Shown piece after piece: positions 8,880-17,025 of a stretch of DNA of 64,000 nt; positions within the stretch are counted from its first letter, which is position 1; each line of letters begins with the position of its first letter. Source of the DNA: Shinella zoogloeoides (GTDB lineage: Bacteria > Pseudomonadota > Alphaproteobacteria > Rhizobiales > Rhizobiaceae); assembly GCF_020883495.1 (NCBI RefSeq), contig NZ_CP086610.1, forward strand, positions 1,965,501 through 2,029,500, given 5' to 3'. The position numbers and the translations under genes are program-made. The notes beneath the pieces were generated by a model. It ran no database searches and was not told the origin of the DNA. It was given only the letters and a program-made list of their open reading frames with translations.

Positions 8880-9623
8880 CGCTTGCCTGAACATAGAACA
8901 TGTCCTGCCGCGTGCCCACGGATGCAAACGTCTTGTAGGAAGCAAGTCTACCGGTATTGCCGAATTCCAGTCCGGTTTGCACCTCCCCTTCGAAAGGTTC
9001 GGTCGGTGTTCTGGTGACGAGATTGATGGCGCCGCCCATGCCGCCGGGACCGCTCAGGACAGGCACATACCCCTTCTGCACTTGAATCTCGGAGAGGTCC
9101 GGCGTCAGGAAGCGACCGTAGTCGATGCGATTGTCGGCCGGCAGGTAGATGCGCACGCCATCGATGTAGAGCGGCACCTGCCAGCGGTCGAAACCGCGCA
9201 CATAAACCAGCCGCTCGTTACGGCTGCCGCCGGTATTGGCAACCGCGACACCGGGAACGACGCGCAAAGCGTCATCGAGCGTAACGCGGTTACTTCGACG
9301 AACCTCTTCGGCGCTGACCGTGGATTGTGAAACAGCCCTGCCGCCGCTGCCGCCGCCCGGAACAACGATCTGGCCCAATTCGAAGACACCCGTGTCCTCG
9401 GGCTTGAGGCGTGTCGTCTTCACGGAGGCCAATGGCCCGGCCTTTTGCTGACCTGACGTTGCGGGCTGTGCCCACGCACATGTTCCAAAGACACTCGCGC
9501 TCAGCAAGGTCAGCGACAGACGGATAATATGGTTGTTCATAGGCGTCCCCTTCCCATTGAACCCCAAAGGCACGCGCAGAAAACATCCCCATTTCTGGAG
9601 ACGGATCGATCAGCCCCGGGAAT

Positions 9624-9661
9624 CCCTACTCGATATATTTTTTGAGATATATCGAGTAGGG
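9624..9661. promoter_or_regulatory. Perfect 15-bp inverted repeat, Mo-box-like operator
   Basis: Arms 9624-9638 (CCCTACTCGATATAT) and 9647-9661 (ATATATCGAGTAGGG) are exact reverse complements around an 8-base spacer. The core CGATATAT-N8-ATATATCG resembles operators of the molybdate regulator ModE/MopAB (TATAT...ATATA dyads). It lies between the receptor start (9540) and the divergent LysR gene (9748), so either gene could be controlled through it. It could also form a hairpin in RNA, but there is no T-run after it. Confidence 0.6.
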
Positions 9662-9747
9662 TCGACCAGCAACCCTCTGTCGCAATCAGCAACACGTTCC
9701 TTATTGCCTATTTGAGATCAGGCTGTTGCCGGAAAGACATCAACCAC

Positions 9748-10758
9748 ATGGCGCTGCGCATGCATCTCGATAGAACGAAAACATTCCGAACCCCGTCGCC
9801 GCGTGAACGAGCGCTTTCTCCTGCCCTTCTCGCCCGAATATTTCACCAGCCGGCGATGATCTATTTCCAGACCGTCGCCGAACTCCTGTCCGTGCGCGAA
9901 TGTGCGCGGCGCCTCAATGTCGCATCCTCGGCCGTATCGCGGCAGATTACCCAATTGGAAGACGCGCTCGGCATGGCCCTGTTCCAACGAGAGGGTCGTC
10001 GACTGCAGTTGACACCGGCGGGCGAAATCCTCTTTCGTCACGTCCGCCGTGTTGCCTCGCCACTGGAGGCGGCGGTGTCCGAACTCGACATGCTGCGCGG
10101 CCTCAAGACCGGGTCGGTTCGCATCGCAACCGTCGAAAGCGTCGGCATGTCTTTCCTGCCTCCCTTGCTGACGGCGTTCTCGCAGCAACATCCGACCTTG
10201 CATCTCAGCGTCGAAGTCACCTCGTCCGCCGATGTCGTGGCCCGCCTCATCGGCGAAACCGTCGACGTCGGCTTCGGCTTCGTCACGACACCGCCGCGCG
10301 AAATCGAAATGGCTGTACGACGCGATATGCGCGTCGGCGTGCTCATGCGACGGGATCACCCGCTGGCAGAACGCAAAAGCCTGAGCCTTGCCGACTGCTT
10401 TACCCACCCCGTCGCAATCGGCACGCGGGACCTGTCGATCCGGCGGGCAATCCAGCCGATCCTCGACGCATCCCCGTCTGTCCCGCCGCCACTCCTGGAG
10501 GTGGGCTCCATCCGCATGCTGGTCGAATTGGCCGAGGCCGGACACCATGTCTCCATCATGACGCCAATCGGCGCGCACAACGAGATCAGCCGTGGCTCTC
10601 TGCTTTTCCGGTCGCTCGACGAGCCCGGTCTCTCCACCAACCGTTTCGGCCTCATGGTGCGCGCCGGCGCAGATCTTCACTTCGCTCCCGCCGTGTTCTA
10701 CGAACACGCAAAGGAGCATTTTCGCGGCCTGGAACTACCCGGGGCGGTGCTGACCTAG
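9748..10758 (+). CDS. LysR-type transcriptional regulator
   Basis: 336 residues from ATG 9748; an internal ATG at 9856 would give 300 residues, the commoner LysR length, and neither start has a good ribosome-binding site. The N-terminal winged helix reads MIYFQTVAELLSVRECARRL then VASSAVSRQITQLEDALGMA, and an effector domain of the type 2 periplasmic fold follows. It is divergent from the TonB receptor operon and shares the intergenic region holding the 15-bp dyad, so it probably controls that operon. The long region before the HTH is unusual if the upstream start is used. Confidence 0.9.
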   Translation: MALRMHLDRTKTFRTPSPRERALSPALLARIFHQPAMIYFQTVAELLSVRECARRLNVASSAVSRQITQLEDALGMALFQREGRRLQLTPAGEILFRHVRRVASPLEAAVSELDMLRGLKTGSVRIATVESVGMSFLPPLLTAFSQQHPTLHLSVEVTSSADVVARLIGETVDVGFGFVTTPPREIEMAVRRDMRVGVLMRRDHPLAERKSLSLADCFTHPVAIGTRDLSIRRAIQPILDASPSVPPPLLEVGSIRMLVELAEAGHHVSIMTPIGAHNEISRGSLLFRSLDEPGLSTNRFGLMVRAGADLHFAPAVFYEHAKEHFRGLELPGAVLT

Positions 10759-10911
10759 ATTTGCACCGAATACATCGCGGGAACGAAGCCGTTCGGCCGA
10801 AGCGATATCAGGTTTGGCGCCCTTTGGTTGATCGAGAAAGACGTTGCTGGTGCTTCATGCGGTCACCAAACAAAGGCAGGTCGGCACGCTTATACGGACT
10901 TTGAATCCTGC

Positions 10912-12024
10912 TCAATCGAGCGTGCGGCGGAAGCGTAGCAGCGCCAGGATGCCGAGGACGGCCACCATTGCCGTGAGCGCCAGGAAATCGACGGCGATGT
11001 CGGCGGATGTGGCGCCCTTGAGCATGACGGCGCGGACCATGCGCAGGAGATGCGTGACCGGCTGCACCTCGCCGAGCCACTGTGCCCAGACCGGCATGCC
11101 GCGGAACGGGAACATGAAACCGGACAGCAGGATAGAGGGCAGGAAGACGAAGATGGAGAGCTGCATGGCCTGCATCTGCGTGCGCGCCACCGTCGAGATG
11201 AGATAGCCGAGCAGAACGAGCGCCAGCACGAAGAGCAGGACGCAGGCGAACAGCAGCAGCGGCGAGCCGACGAAGGGCACGTCGAAGATGAGTTTTGCCG
11301 CGCCGAGCACCACCAGCCCCTGCACGGCGCCGATGCCGATGAAGGGTGTGATCTTGCCGATCATGATTTCCGCCGGTGTCGCGGGCATCGCCAGCAGGTT
11401 TTCCATCGTGCCGCGCTCGATCTCGCGCGTCAGCGCCATGGCCGCCATCATCACCAGCGTCATCTGCAGGATGATGCCGAGCAAGCCGGGCACGATATTG
11501 TATTGCATGATGCCCTCGGGATTGTAGCGGCTGTGCGCGACGATCTCGAGCTGAAGCGGCGGCGTCTCGCCGAGTTCCTTCGCCACGAAGGCGTTCGCCA
11601 CCCGGCCGAGCGCGCCGACCGCGCCGGAGGACGCCGCAGGATCGGACGCGTCGGCCTCGACCAGCAATTGCGGCCGGTCGCCCCTCAGAATTCGCCGGCC
11701 GAAATCCGGCGGGATGAGGATGACGAAGGAGACGTCGCCGCGGGCGAGCAGCCGGTCCGCTTCCTCGGCGGTGACGTTGGGATGGGTGATGTCGAAATAG
11801 CCCGTCACCTCCAGCGCCGTGGACATGGCCTGCGTGAACCGGTCCTGCACCGGGGCGACAAGCGCCGTCGGCAGATGGCGCGGATCGTTGTTGATGGCGA
11901 AGCCGAAGAGCAGGAGCTGCATCAGCGGCACGATGAGCATCATGGCGAAGGTGACGCGGTCGCGCCGCATCTGGATGAATTCCTTGCGCAGGATCGCGCC
12001 CAGCCGGCTCGGAGAAAGGATCAT
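10912..12024 (-). CDS. ABC-2 type transporter permease, YbhS/YbhR-like
   Basis: 370 residues. One N-terminal membrane helix (TFAMMLIVPLMQLLLFGFAI), a large extracytoplasmic domain of about 140 residues, then five helices: the layout of the ABC-2 membrane subunits of drug and polyketide exporters (YbhR/YbhS, YhhJ). Its ATG overlaps the stop of the ATPase gene (ATGA). E. coli has two different permeases in the corresponding operon; only one is present here, so it probably acts as a homodimer. It ends the four-gene operon TetR-HlyD-ATPase-permease. Confidence 0.88.
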   Translation of the reverse strand: MILSPSRLGAILRKEFIQMRRDRVTFAMMLIVPLMQLLLFGFAINNDPRHLPTALVAPVQDRFTQAMSTALEVTGYFDITHPNVTAEEADRLLARGDVSFVILIPPDFGRRILRGDRPQLLVEADASDPAASSGAVGALGRVANAFVAKELGETPPLQLEIVAHSRYNPEGIMQYNIVPGLLGIILQMTLVMMAAMALTREIERGTMENLLAMPATPAEIMIGKITPFIGIGAVQGLVVLGAAKLIFDVPFVGSPLLLFACVLLFVLALVLLGYLISTVARTQMQAMQLSIFVFLPSILLSGFMFPFRGMPVWAQWLGEVQPVTHLLRMVRAVMLKGATSADIAVDFLALTAMVAVLGILALLRFRRTLD

Positions 12025-12938
12025 CGCATATTGTCCTTCGACTGGTCCATGAGGCGGATGAAGACATCCTCCAGGCTGGTTTCCGCCGGCCGGCCCTCGA
12101 CATTCTCCGCCGCCAGCGCCGCCATCAGCGCCGCGCGATCCGTCCCGGTGACATGCAGCGCCGTGCCGAAGGGTTCCACCTGCTCGACGCCCGGAGCCTT
12201 GCGCAGGTGCGTGGCGAGCACGCCGGGCCGCTCGGCTTCGACAAGCAGCGTCACGAGACCGGCATTGTCGATCACCTCCTGCGTCGTGCCGGAGGCGACG
12301 AGGCGGCCATAGGCGATGTAGTTGATGCGATGGCAGCGCTCGGCCTCGTCCATGTAGTGGGTGGAGACCAGCACGGTCATGCCTTCGGCGGCGCGCGCGT
12401 GGATTTCGTCCCAGAACTGCCGGCGCGCCTTGGGGTCCACCCCGGCGGTCGGCTCGTCCAGCAGCAGGAGGCGCGGCTTGTGCATGATACAGGCGGCCAG
12501 CGCCAGCCGCTGCTTCCAGCCGCCGGAAAGGCTGGCGGCGAGCTGGCGCTTGCGGGAGGTGAGCCCGAGATCGGCAAGCGTATCGGCGACGGCCTGGCGC
12601 GGCAGGCCATAGAGGCCGGCGACGAAGACAAGGTTCTCCTCGATGGTGAGGTCCTCGTAGAAGGAGAAGCGCTGCGTCATGTAGCCGACCTGCCGGCGGA
12701 TCTGGCGCTGGTCACGGCGCACATCGAGACCCAGCACCTCGCCCTCCCCGGCATCCGGCGTCAGCAACCCGCAGATCATGCGGATACAGGTCGTCTTGCC
12801 GGAGCCGTTCGGCCCCAGGAAGCCGGCGATCTCGCCTTCCGCCACCGTCAGCGCGACATCGTCCACGACCTTGCGGCCGTCGAAGGATTTCGTCAGGCCG
12901 CGCACGGCGACGACCGGAGGAGCAGCAGCATCCGTCAT
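12021..12938 (-). CDS. ABC transporter ATP-binding protein of a YbhF-like exporter
   Basis: 305 residues from ATG 12938, overlapping the HlyD stop by four bases. Walker A GPNGSGKTT at about residues 42-50, Q-loop YMTQRFS, signature LSGGWKQRL, Walker B LLLLDEPTAGVDP and H-loop STHYMDE are all present. This is the DrrA/CcmA-type exporter ATPase. E. coli YbhF is a fusion of two such domains (about 580 residues); this protein holds one, so a homodimer is expected. Role: driving export of hydrophobic compounds or drugs with the HlyD and ABC-2 partners. Confidence 0.9.
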   Translation of the reverse strand: MTDAAAPPVVAVRGLTKSFDGRKVVDDVALTVAEGEIAGFLGPNGSGKTTCIRMICGLLTPDAGEGEVLGLDVRRDQRQIRRQVGYMTQRFSFYEDLTIEENLVFVAGLYGLPRQAVADTLADLGLTSRKRQLAASLSGGWKQRLALAACIMHKPRLLLLDEPTAGVDPKARRQFWDEIHARAAEGMTVLVSTHYMDEAERCHRINYIAYGRLVASGTTQEVIDNAGLVTLLVEAERPGVLATHLRKAPGVEQVEPFGTALHVTGTDRAALMAALAAENVEGRPAETSLEDVFIRLMDQSKDNMR

Positions 12939-13876
12939 GGCGCGCGGCGGACCTCCACGATCTGGCCCGGCTTCAGCGCCGCCTCGCCCTCCGGCCGCGC
13001 CTCGACCCGGTAGACGAGCTTCTGGCGCGCATCGCGCGAATAGATGACGGGGGGCGTGAACTCCGCCTCGTCGGCGACATGCGTCACGACGGCGGACAGC
13101 GGCGGGCAGCCGTCGCAACTGACGGCGAGTTTCGTGTCGATGCCGATCGAGGAGAGGTCCCCTTCGCCCACATAGAGCCGCAGCTTGATCGCCCCGTCCG
13201 GCAGGAAGGAGAGAACCGGCATGGAAGGTCCGGCGATTTCCCCGGCATGGCGCACGATATCCGTAACCGTGCCGCCTGCCGGCGCGACGAGCCGGCGCTG
13301 GTCGAGCGTCCAGCGGGCGGCATCCCGGCTGGCCGTCGCCTCGCGCACCGCAGCGCGCGCCGCCTCGATCTGCTCCTTGCGGGCGGGCAGGCGCGCAACG
13401 GCAAGGCGCGCCTCCGCCTCGGTGACGGCGGCGGCGGCCATGTCGGCGGCAGCCTGCGCGGCGTCGTATTGCGACTGGGAGCTGGCGCGCTCCTGCACGA
13501 GCCGTTTCTGCCGCGCGGCTTCCTTCTGCGTGCGCAGGGCATTGGCCCGCGCGGAGGCGGCCGTTGCCTCGATGACGGCAAGCTCTTCGGCGCGGCTTCC
13601 TTCCTCAAGGTTCGCCAGTTCGCTTTCGGCGCGGCCCAGCGCGGCCTCCGCCGCGGCAAGGGCGATTTCGGCATCCGCCTCGTCGACCTGCGCCAGCACC
13701 GTTCCCTTTTCCACCCGGTCGCCGAGATGGACCGGGATTTCGACGATGCGTGCGGTGGCGAGCGGCGTGATCGCCACATATTCGCCCTCCACATAACCTG
13801 TGGCGAGCGGCGGCGGCGCGCCGCAGGCGGCGAACAATCCGGCAAGCAGCGGGATCGTGCAGAGGAAGTCAGCCAT
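12935..13876 (-). CDS. HlyD/RND-type membrane fusion protein, YbhG-like, probable lipoprotein
   Basis: 313 residues from ATG 13876 (MADFLCTIPLLAGLFAACGA). The LFAAC sequence fits a lipobox, so the mature protein may start at Cys19 and be lipid-anchored rather than having a membrane helix as in E. coli YbhG. A lipoyl-like beta strand (ARIVEIPVHLGDRVEKGTVL) is followed by an Ala/Glu-rich coiled-coil hairpin of about 120 residues and the returning half (LVAPAGGTVTDIVRHAGEI). It bridges the exporter to the outer membrane. Eight bases overlap with the TetR gene upstream. Confidence 0.9.
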   Translation of the reverse strand: MADFLCTIPLLAGLFAACGAPPPLATGYVEGEYVAITPLATARIVEIPVHLGDRVEKGTVLAQVDEADAEIALAAAEAALGRAESELANLEEGSRAEELAVIEATAASARANALRTQKEAARQKRLVQERASSQSQYDAAQAAADMAAAAVTEAEARLAVARLPARKEQIEAARAAVREATASRDAARWTLDQRRLVAPAGGTVTDIVRHAGEIAGPSMPVLSFLPDGAIKLRLYVGEGDLSSIGIDTKLAVSCDGCPPLSAVVTHVADEAEFTPPVIYSRDARQKLVYRVEARPEGEAALKPGQIVEVRRAP

Positions 13877-14504
13877 TTTCTGCCTCCAGAATGGCATCGA
13901 GATTGAAGAGCAGGCGGCGGGCGATGGCGCGCGTGGCGGCCGGCGGATAACCGTTCCAGTCCATGCGCCGCTGCACGACGGGCGCTGCCAGCCGGAAATA
14001 GGCCGCCTGCCCCACGAGGGAGAAGACCGCGAGCTTCACATCCTCCGACTCCGCCGGTTTGCCGGTGGCAATCGACCAGATATGGCAGAGGGCGCGATGC
14101 CGATTTTCGATGAGCGTCCGATACAGCCGCTCCGGCACGGGACTGGTCGGCTGCGCCAGTTCGCGCAGCAGGAAGGCTACGAGAGGCTCGGCCGCCGGTG
14201 CGGTGAGGAACAACACCATGCGCCGCAGCAGCCGCTTGAGAATATGATGCGCCACGGCGGGCGTCAGCCTTGCCGGATCGGCGGGCAGCACGCGGGCGAT
14301 CTGGCCGATGCGGGATGCGACGAAATCCGCGCAGGCAAGCCGCAAGCCATCCTTGCCGCCGAAATGATAGGCGATGGACGAAATGTTCGTTTCCGCCTCC
14401 GCAGCGATGGCGCGCGTGGAGGTCGCGGCGAAGCCATCGCGGCCAAAGAGCCGCAAGGCCACCTGGACGAGAGCCGCGCGGGTGGGATGTTCATTCTCCT
14501 GCAT
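13869..14504 (-). CDS. TetR-family regulator with CecR/DUF1956 C-terminal domain
   Basis: 211 residues. N-terminal HTH: ALVQVALRLFGRDGFAATST, AIAAEAETNISSIAYHFGGK, typical TetR. The C-terminal domain matches the CecR (YbiH) type, which in E. coli controls ybhGFSR. The same order (regulator, HlyD, ATPase, permease) is kept here, so autoregulation of this efflux operon is the likely role. A perfect 16-bp palindrome lies 15 bases before its start codon. Confidence 0.9.
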   Translation of the reverse strand: MQENEHPTRAALVQVALRLFGRDGFAATSTRAIAAEAETNISSIAYHFGGKDGLRLACADFVASRIGQIARVLPADPARLTPAVAHHILKRLLRRMVLFLTAPAAEPLVAFLLRELAQPTSPVPERLYRTLIENRHRALCHIWSIATGKPAESEDVKLAVFSLVGQAAYFRLAAPVVQRRMDWNGYPPAATRAIARRLLFNLDAILEAENG

Positions 14505-14518
14505 GCGCCACCGAATTC

Positions 14519-14534
14519 AATCAATCGATTGATT
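14519..14534. promoter_or_regulatory. 16-bp perfect palindrome, probable TetR operator
   Basis: AATCAATCGATTGATT reads the same on both strands and sits immediately upstream of the CecR-like gene (start 14504). TetR regulators commonly bind such a dyad over their own promoter. The flanks extend the symmetry imperfectly (TTCAATCAA / TTGATTTATTGA). Confidence 0.6.
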
Positions 14535-14653
14535 TATTGATGGACGATTTGCGGGCGTCTGTCGAGTCATGGGCTTCGATGGCTGCCAGATCGCGCCTCC
14601 CCCGCAATGGCAGCCCGTGTGAGCCAAGGCCAAATCCCGACAAGGGTCAGCCG

Positions 14654-15409
14654 CTACGCCTTGCGCTCCTGGAGAATGTTGCCGCCGTCGACGACGAGAA
14701 CGGCGCCATTGATGTAGCTCGCTTTCGCCGACGCAAGGAAGCTGACGGCGGCGGCGATCTCGTCGGGCGTTCCGGCACGCCCACAGGGCGTTGCCTGCGC
14801 CGCACGGCGCTCCTCTTCCGTCGAGGCCCCGGTTTCGACCCAGCCGGGCGCGACCGCATTCACGGTGACGCCGTGCGGCCCGGCCTCAAGGGCCAATGCA
14901 TGGGTCATGCCCACCATGCCGGCCTTGGCGGCCGAATAGGCGGTTTCGCCCGGATTGGCGACATAGGGGCCGGTCACCGAGGCGACGTTGACGATGCGTC
15001 CATACCCATCGGCATACATGGACGGCAGATAGATCCGTGTCGCGAGAAAGGCCGTCTTGAGGCTCACGGAGATGCCGCGGTCCCAGTCCGTTTCCTCCAG
15101 CTCGACGAATGCCCGCTGCAAGGCCGGCTGCGCGACGCTGCCCATGCCGGCATTGTTGACAAGGACGGCGGCGGGGCCCGTTGCCCGATAGAGGGCTTCG
15201 ACCGCCACCCCGTCCGTAAGGTCGCAGATATGACCGGTCGCTGCGAAGCCGGAGGCGCGCAGCTCGCCGGCGCGGGCAAGGATGCGCTCGCTCGTCGCGA
15301 CGAGATGGACGTGGAACCCCTCTTCGGCGAGGCTTCTCGCACAGGCGAAGCCGATGCCGTCGAGGGCGCCGGCGCCGGTGATGATCGCGGTCTTGCGCTG
15401 CATGGACAT
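14654..15409 (-). CDS. SDR-family oxidoreductase
   Basis: 251 residues. Classical short-chain dehydrogenase: cofactor loop TGAGALDGIG near residues 11-20 (two extra residues compared with TGxxxGIG), NNAG at about 86-89, and the Ser-Tyr-Lys site with YSAAK near residue 158. Start is ATG 15409, or 15403 two codons later. It is the last gene of the transcript importer-phosphatase-SDR-SDR, three bases after the preceding stop, so it probably oxidises an alcohol produced from the imported compound. The exact alcohol is unknown. Confidence 0.88.
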   Translation of the reverse strand: MSMQRKTAIITGAGALDGIGFACARSLAEEGFHVHLVATSERILARAGELRASGFAATGHICDLTDGVAVEALYRATGPAAVLVNNAGMGSVAQPALQRAFVELEETDWDRGISVSLKTAFLATRIYLPSMYADGYGRIVNVASVTGPYVANPGETAYSAAKAGMVGMTHALALEAGPHGVTVNAVAPGWVETGASTEEERRAAQATPCGRAGTPDEIAAAVSFLASAKASYINGAVLVVDGGNILQERKA

Positions 15410-15412
15410 TCC

Positions 15413-16192
15413 TCAATAGCCCGCCGTGACGCCGAAATCGATGGAGAGGGCCGCGCCGGTGATCGGCGCGCCTTCCGGCTCGCAAAGATAGGCTACCATC
15501 CGGGCGATTTCTTCGGGCCGGATGAAACGTGCCGCCCCCTGCTGCGGGTAGTTCGAGAGCAGCTTCGCCTTGTAGCCATCGGGATCGCCGCCGCCGTAGC
15601 GCTCCGCCTGGAACTCGATCATCGGGGTCGCGACATCGCCGGGGCAGACGGCATTGACCCGGATCTGGCGCGGCGCAAGCTCCAGCGCAAGAGCCTTCGT
15701 CAGCAACACCAGGCCGCCCTTCGAGGCGCAGTAGATCGCCGCGCCATTGTTGCCGACAAGGCCGGCATCCGAGGCGATACTGACGATGGACGCGCCCGCG
15801 CCGAGATGCGGGATCGCAGCTTGTATGAGGAAGAACGCCCCCTTGAGATTGACGTCCATCACGATGTCCCAGTCGGCTTCCGTCATCGTCACGGAATCCC
15901 CCTCGCGCCAGACACCGGCGGAATTGACGAGGACATCCAGACGCCCGCGCCAGGCCAGCACCGCCTCGACGGCTGACGCGCAGGCGGCGACCTGACGTAT
16001 GTCGAGCGACACGGCAAGCGCCTCCCCGCCTTTCGCCCGGATGGCTTCCACGGTTGCGGTCAGGCGCTCCGAAGGAAGGTCCGCGACGGCCACCGCATAG
16101 CCATCGGCCGACAGGCGCGTGGCGATCGCCGCCCCCATGCCGCCCGCTCCGCCCGCGACAAGCGCCACTCTTCGGGTCCGCTGATCGGTCAT
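15413..16192 (-). CDS. SDR-family oxidoreductase
   Basis: 259 residues. Cofactor loop GGAGGMG replaces the usual TGxxxGIG (first residue Gly rather than Thr), followed by an acidic residue at the end of beta 2 (VAVADLP), which favours NAD+. The catalytic site has SIAS and YCASK. The substrate loop contains a longer insertion (FQAERYGGGDPDGYKAKLL). It lies two bases after the phosphatase stop and three before the second SDR; having two SDRs in tandem suggests consecutive oxidations or two epimers. Substrate unknown. Confidence 0.88.
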   Translation of the reverse strand: MTDQRTRRVALVAGGAGGMGAAIATRLSADGYAVAVADLPSERLTATVEAIRAKGGEALAVSLDIRQVAACASAVEAVLAWRGRLDVLVNSAGVWREGDSVTMTEADWDIVMDVNLKGAFFLIQAAIPHLGAGASIVSIASDAGLVGNNGAAIYCASKGGLVLLTKALALELAPRQIRVNAVCPGDVATPMIEFQAERYGGGDPDGYKAKLLSNYPQQGAARFIRPEEIARMVAYLCEPEGAPITGAALSIDFGVTAGY

Positions 16193-16194
16193 GT

Positions 16195-17025
16195 CTACCC
16201 CTGTTCTGCCGAAGGCCGAATTGCACCGCGCGCAAGCAACCCTGCCGCCTCAGCGTGAAGCACCGCGCTGCCGGCGGCAAGGACGGTCCTGCCGGAATCG
16301 ATCGTCAGCGGCTGTCCCGCCCAGTCGGAGATCACGCCGCCCGCCCCCTCGATCACCGGCACCGCGGCAAGATAATCGAAGATATCGAGGCCCGTCTCGA
16401 CGATGAGATCGGCATAGCCGCTCGCGACGAGACCGAAACCGTGGCACTCCATGCCATAGGAGGTGAACCGCGTGGCTGCATGCAGGCTGGCGAGCGCCGC
16501 CGGCTCTTCCGGCATCGTGTAGTAATGCGGCGAGTTCGTCAGGAAACGGGCGGCGGCAAGGTCGGTACAGGCGGAGACCCGGACCGGGCGGCCATCGAGC
16601 AGCGTCGGACGGCCGTGAACGCCAAGCCAACGCTGGCCGAGCGCGGGGTGGTCGATGATGCCGAGAACCGGCCTGCCCTTGTACAGGAGCGCAATCAGCA
16701 CGCCGAACATGGGCGAACCGACGATGAAGGACTGCGTTCCGTCGATAGGATCGATGACCCAGACATGATCGCGGTTGCGATCCTGCGCCCCGGACTCCTC
16801 GCCGACGATGCCGTGGCCGGGAAAGCGCGCGGCGATCATCTCGCGCAGCGTCGTCTCGACGCTGCGGTCGGCGATGGTCACCGGGCTTTGATCGGCCTTG
16901 ATTTCCACTTCGGGCGCGGCGCGGAAATATCGCATGGCGACGGGCCTTGCCGCATCGGCAAGCGCATTCGCAAAGGCCATGATGGTTTCGTCGGGAGCGA
17001 GCGACACGATAGTTCCTTCCAGCAT
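16195..17025 (-). CDS. Inositol-monophosphatase-family phosphatase (HisN-like)
   Basis: 276 residues from ATG 17025, which overlaps the permease stop (TGATG). The metal-binding motifs of the lithium-sensitive phosphatases are present: GEES at 75-78, DPIDGT at 92-97 with Asp92 and Asp95, and the C-terminal DYLAAVPVIEGAGG. Family members act on inositol phosphates, histidinol phosphate, 3'-phosphoadenosine phosphates or sugar phosphates. Translational coupling to an organophosphonate-type importer suggests that it dephosphorylates the imported substrate or a product of it. HisN itself is an alternative, but there are no other his genes nearby. Confidence 0.85.
   Translation of the reverse strand: MLEGTIVSLAPDETIMAFANALADAARPVAMRYFRAAPEVEIKADQSPVTIADRSVETTLREMIAARFPGHGIVGEESGAQDRNRDHVWVIDPIDGTQSFIVGSPMFGVLIALLYKGRPVLGIIDHPALGQRWLGVHGRPTLLDGRPVRVSACTDLAAARFLTNSPHYYTMPEEPAALASLHAATRFTSYGMECHGFGLVASGYADLIVETGLDIFDYLAAVPVIEGAGGVISDWAGQPLTIDSGRTVLAAGSAVLHAEAAGLLARGAIRPSAEQG

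Larger units (their letters stand above)
5966..9540 (-). pseudogene. TonB-dependent outer membrane receptor, interrupted by an IS256-family element
   Basis: The gene is split into an N-terminal part (9540-8872) and a C-terminal part (7444-5966). Removing bases 7453-8871 and one copy of the 8-bp duplication restores one continuous frame of about 715 codons: YVQASGLV joins RSSNGWFLSRDF without frame change. The N-part has a signal peptide starting at ATG 9540 (MNNHIIRLSL, ending AWA-Q), and a plug domain (SNRVTLDDALRVVPGV, VYVRGFDR, IQVQKGYVPVLSGPG). The C-part is a beta-barrel ending in the terminal Phe typical of outer membrane proteins (NARATF). It would import a chelated metal or anion with TonB energy. 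The insertion should abolish it and may be polar on the transporter genes. Confidence 0.93.

Noticed and set aside
5966..9540. Programmed frameshift or two separate receptor genes
   Set aside because: The gap is fully explained by an insertion sequence with terminal repeats and an 8-bp duplication; removing it restores one frame.
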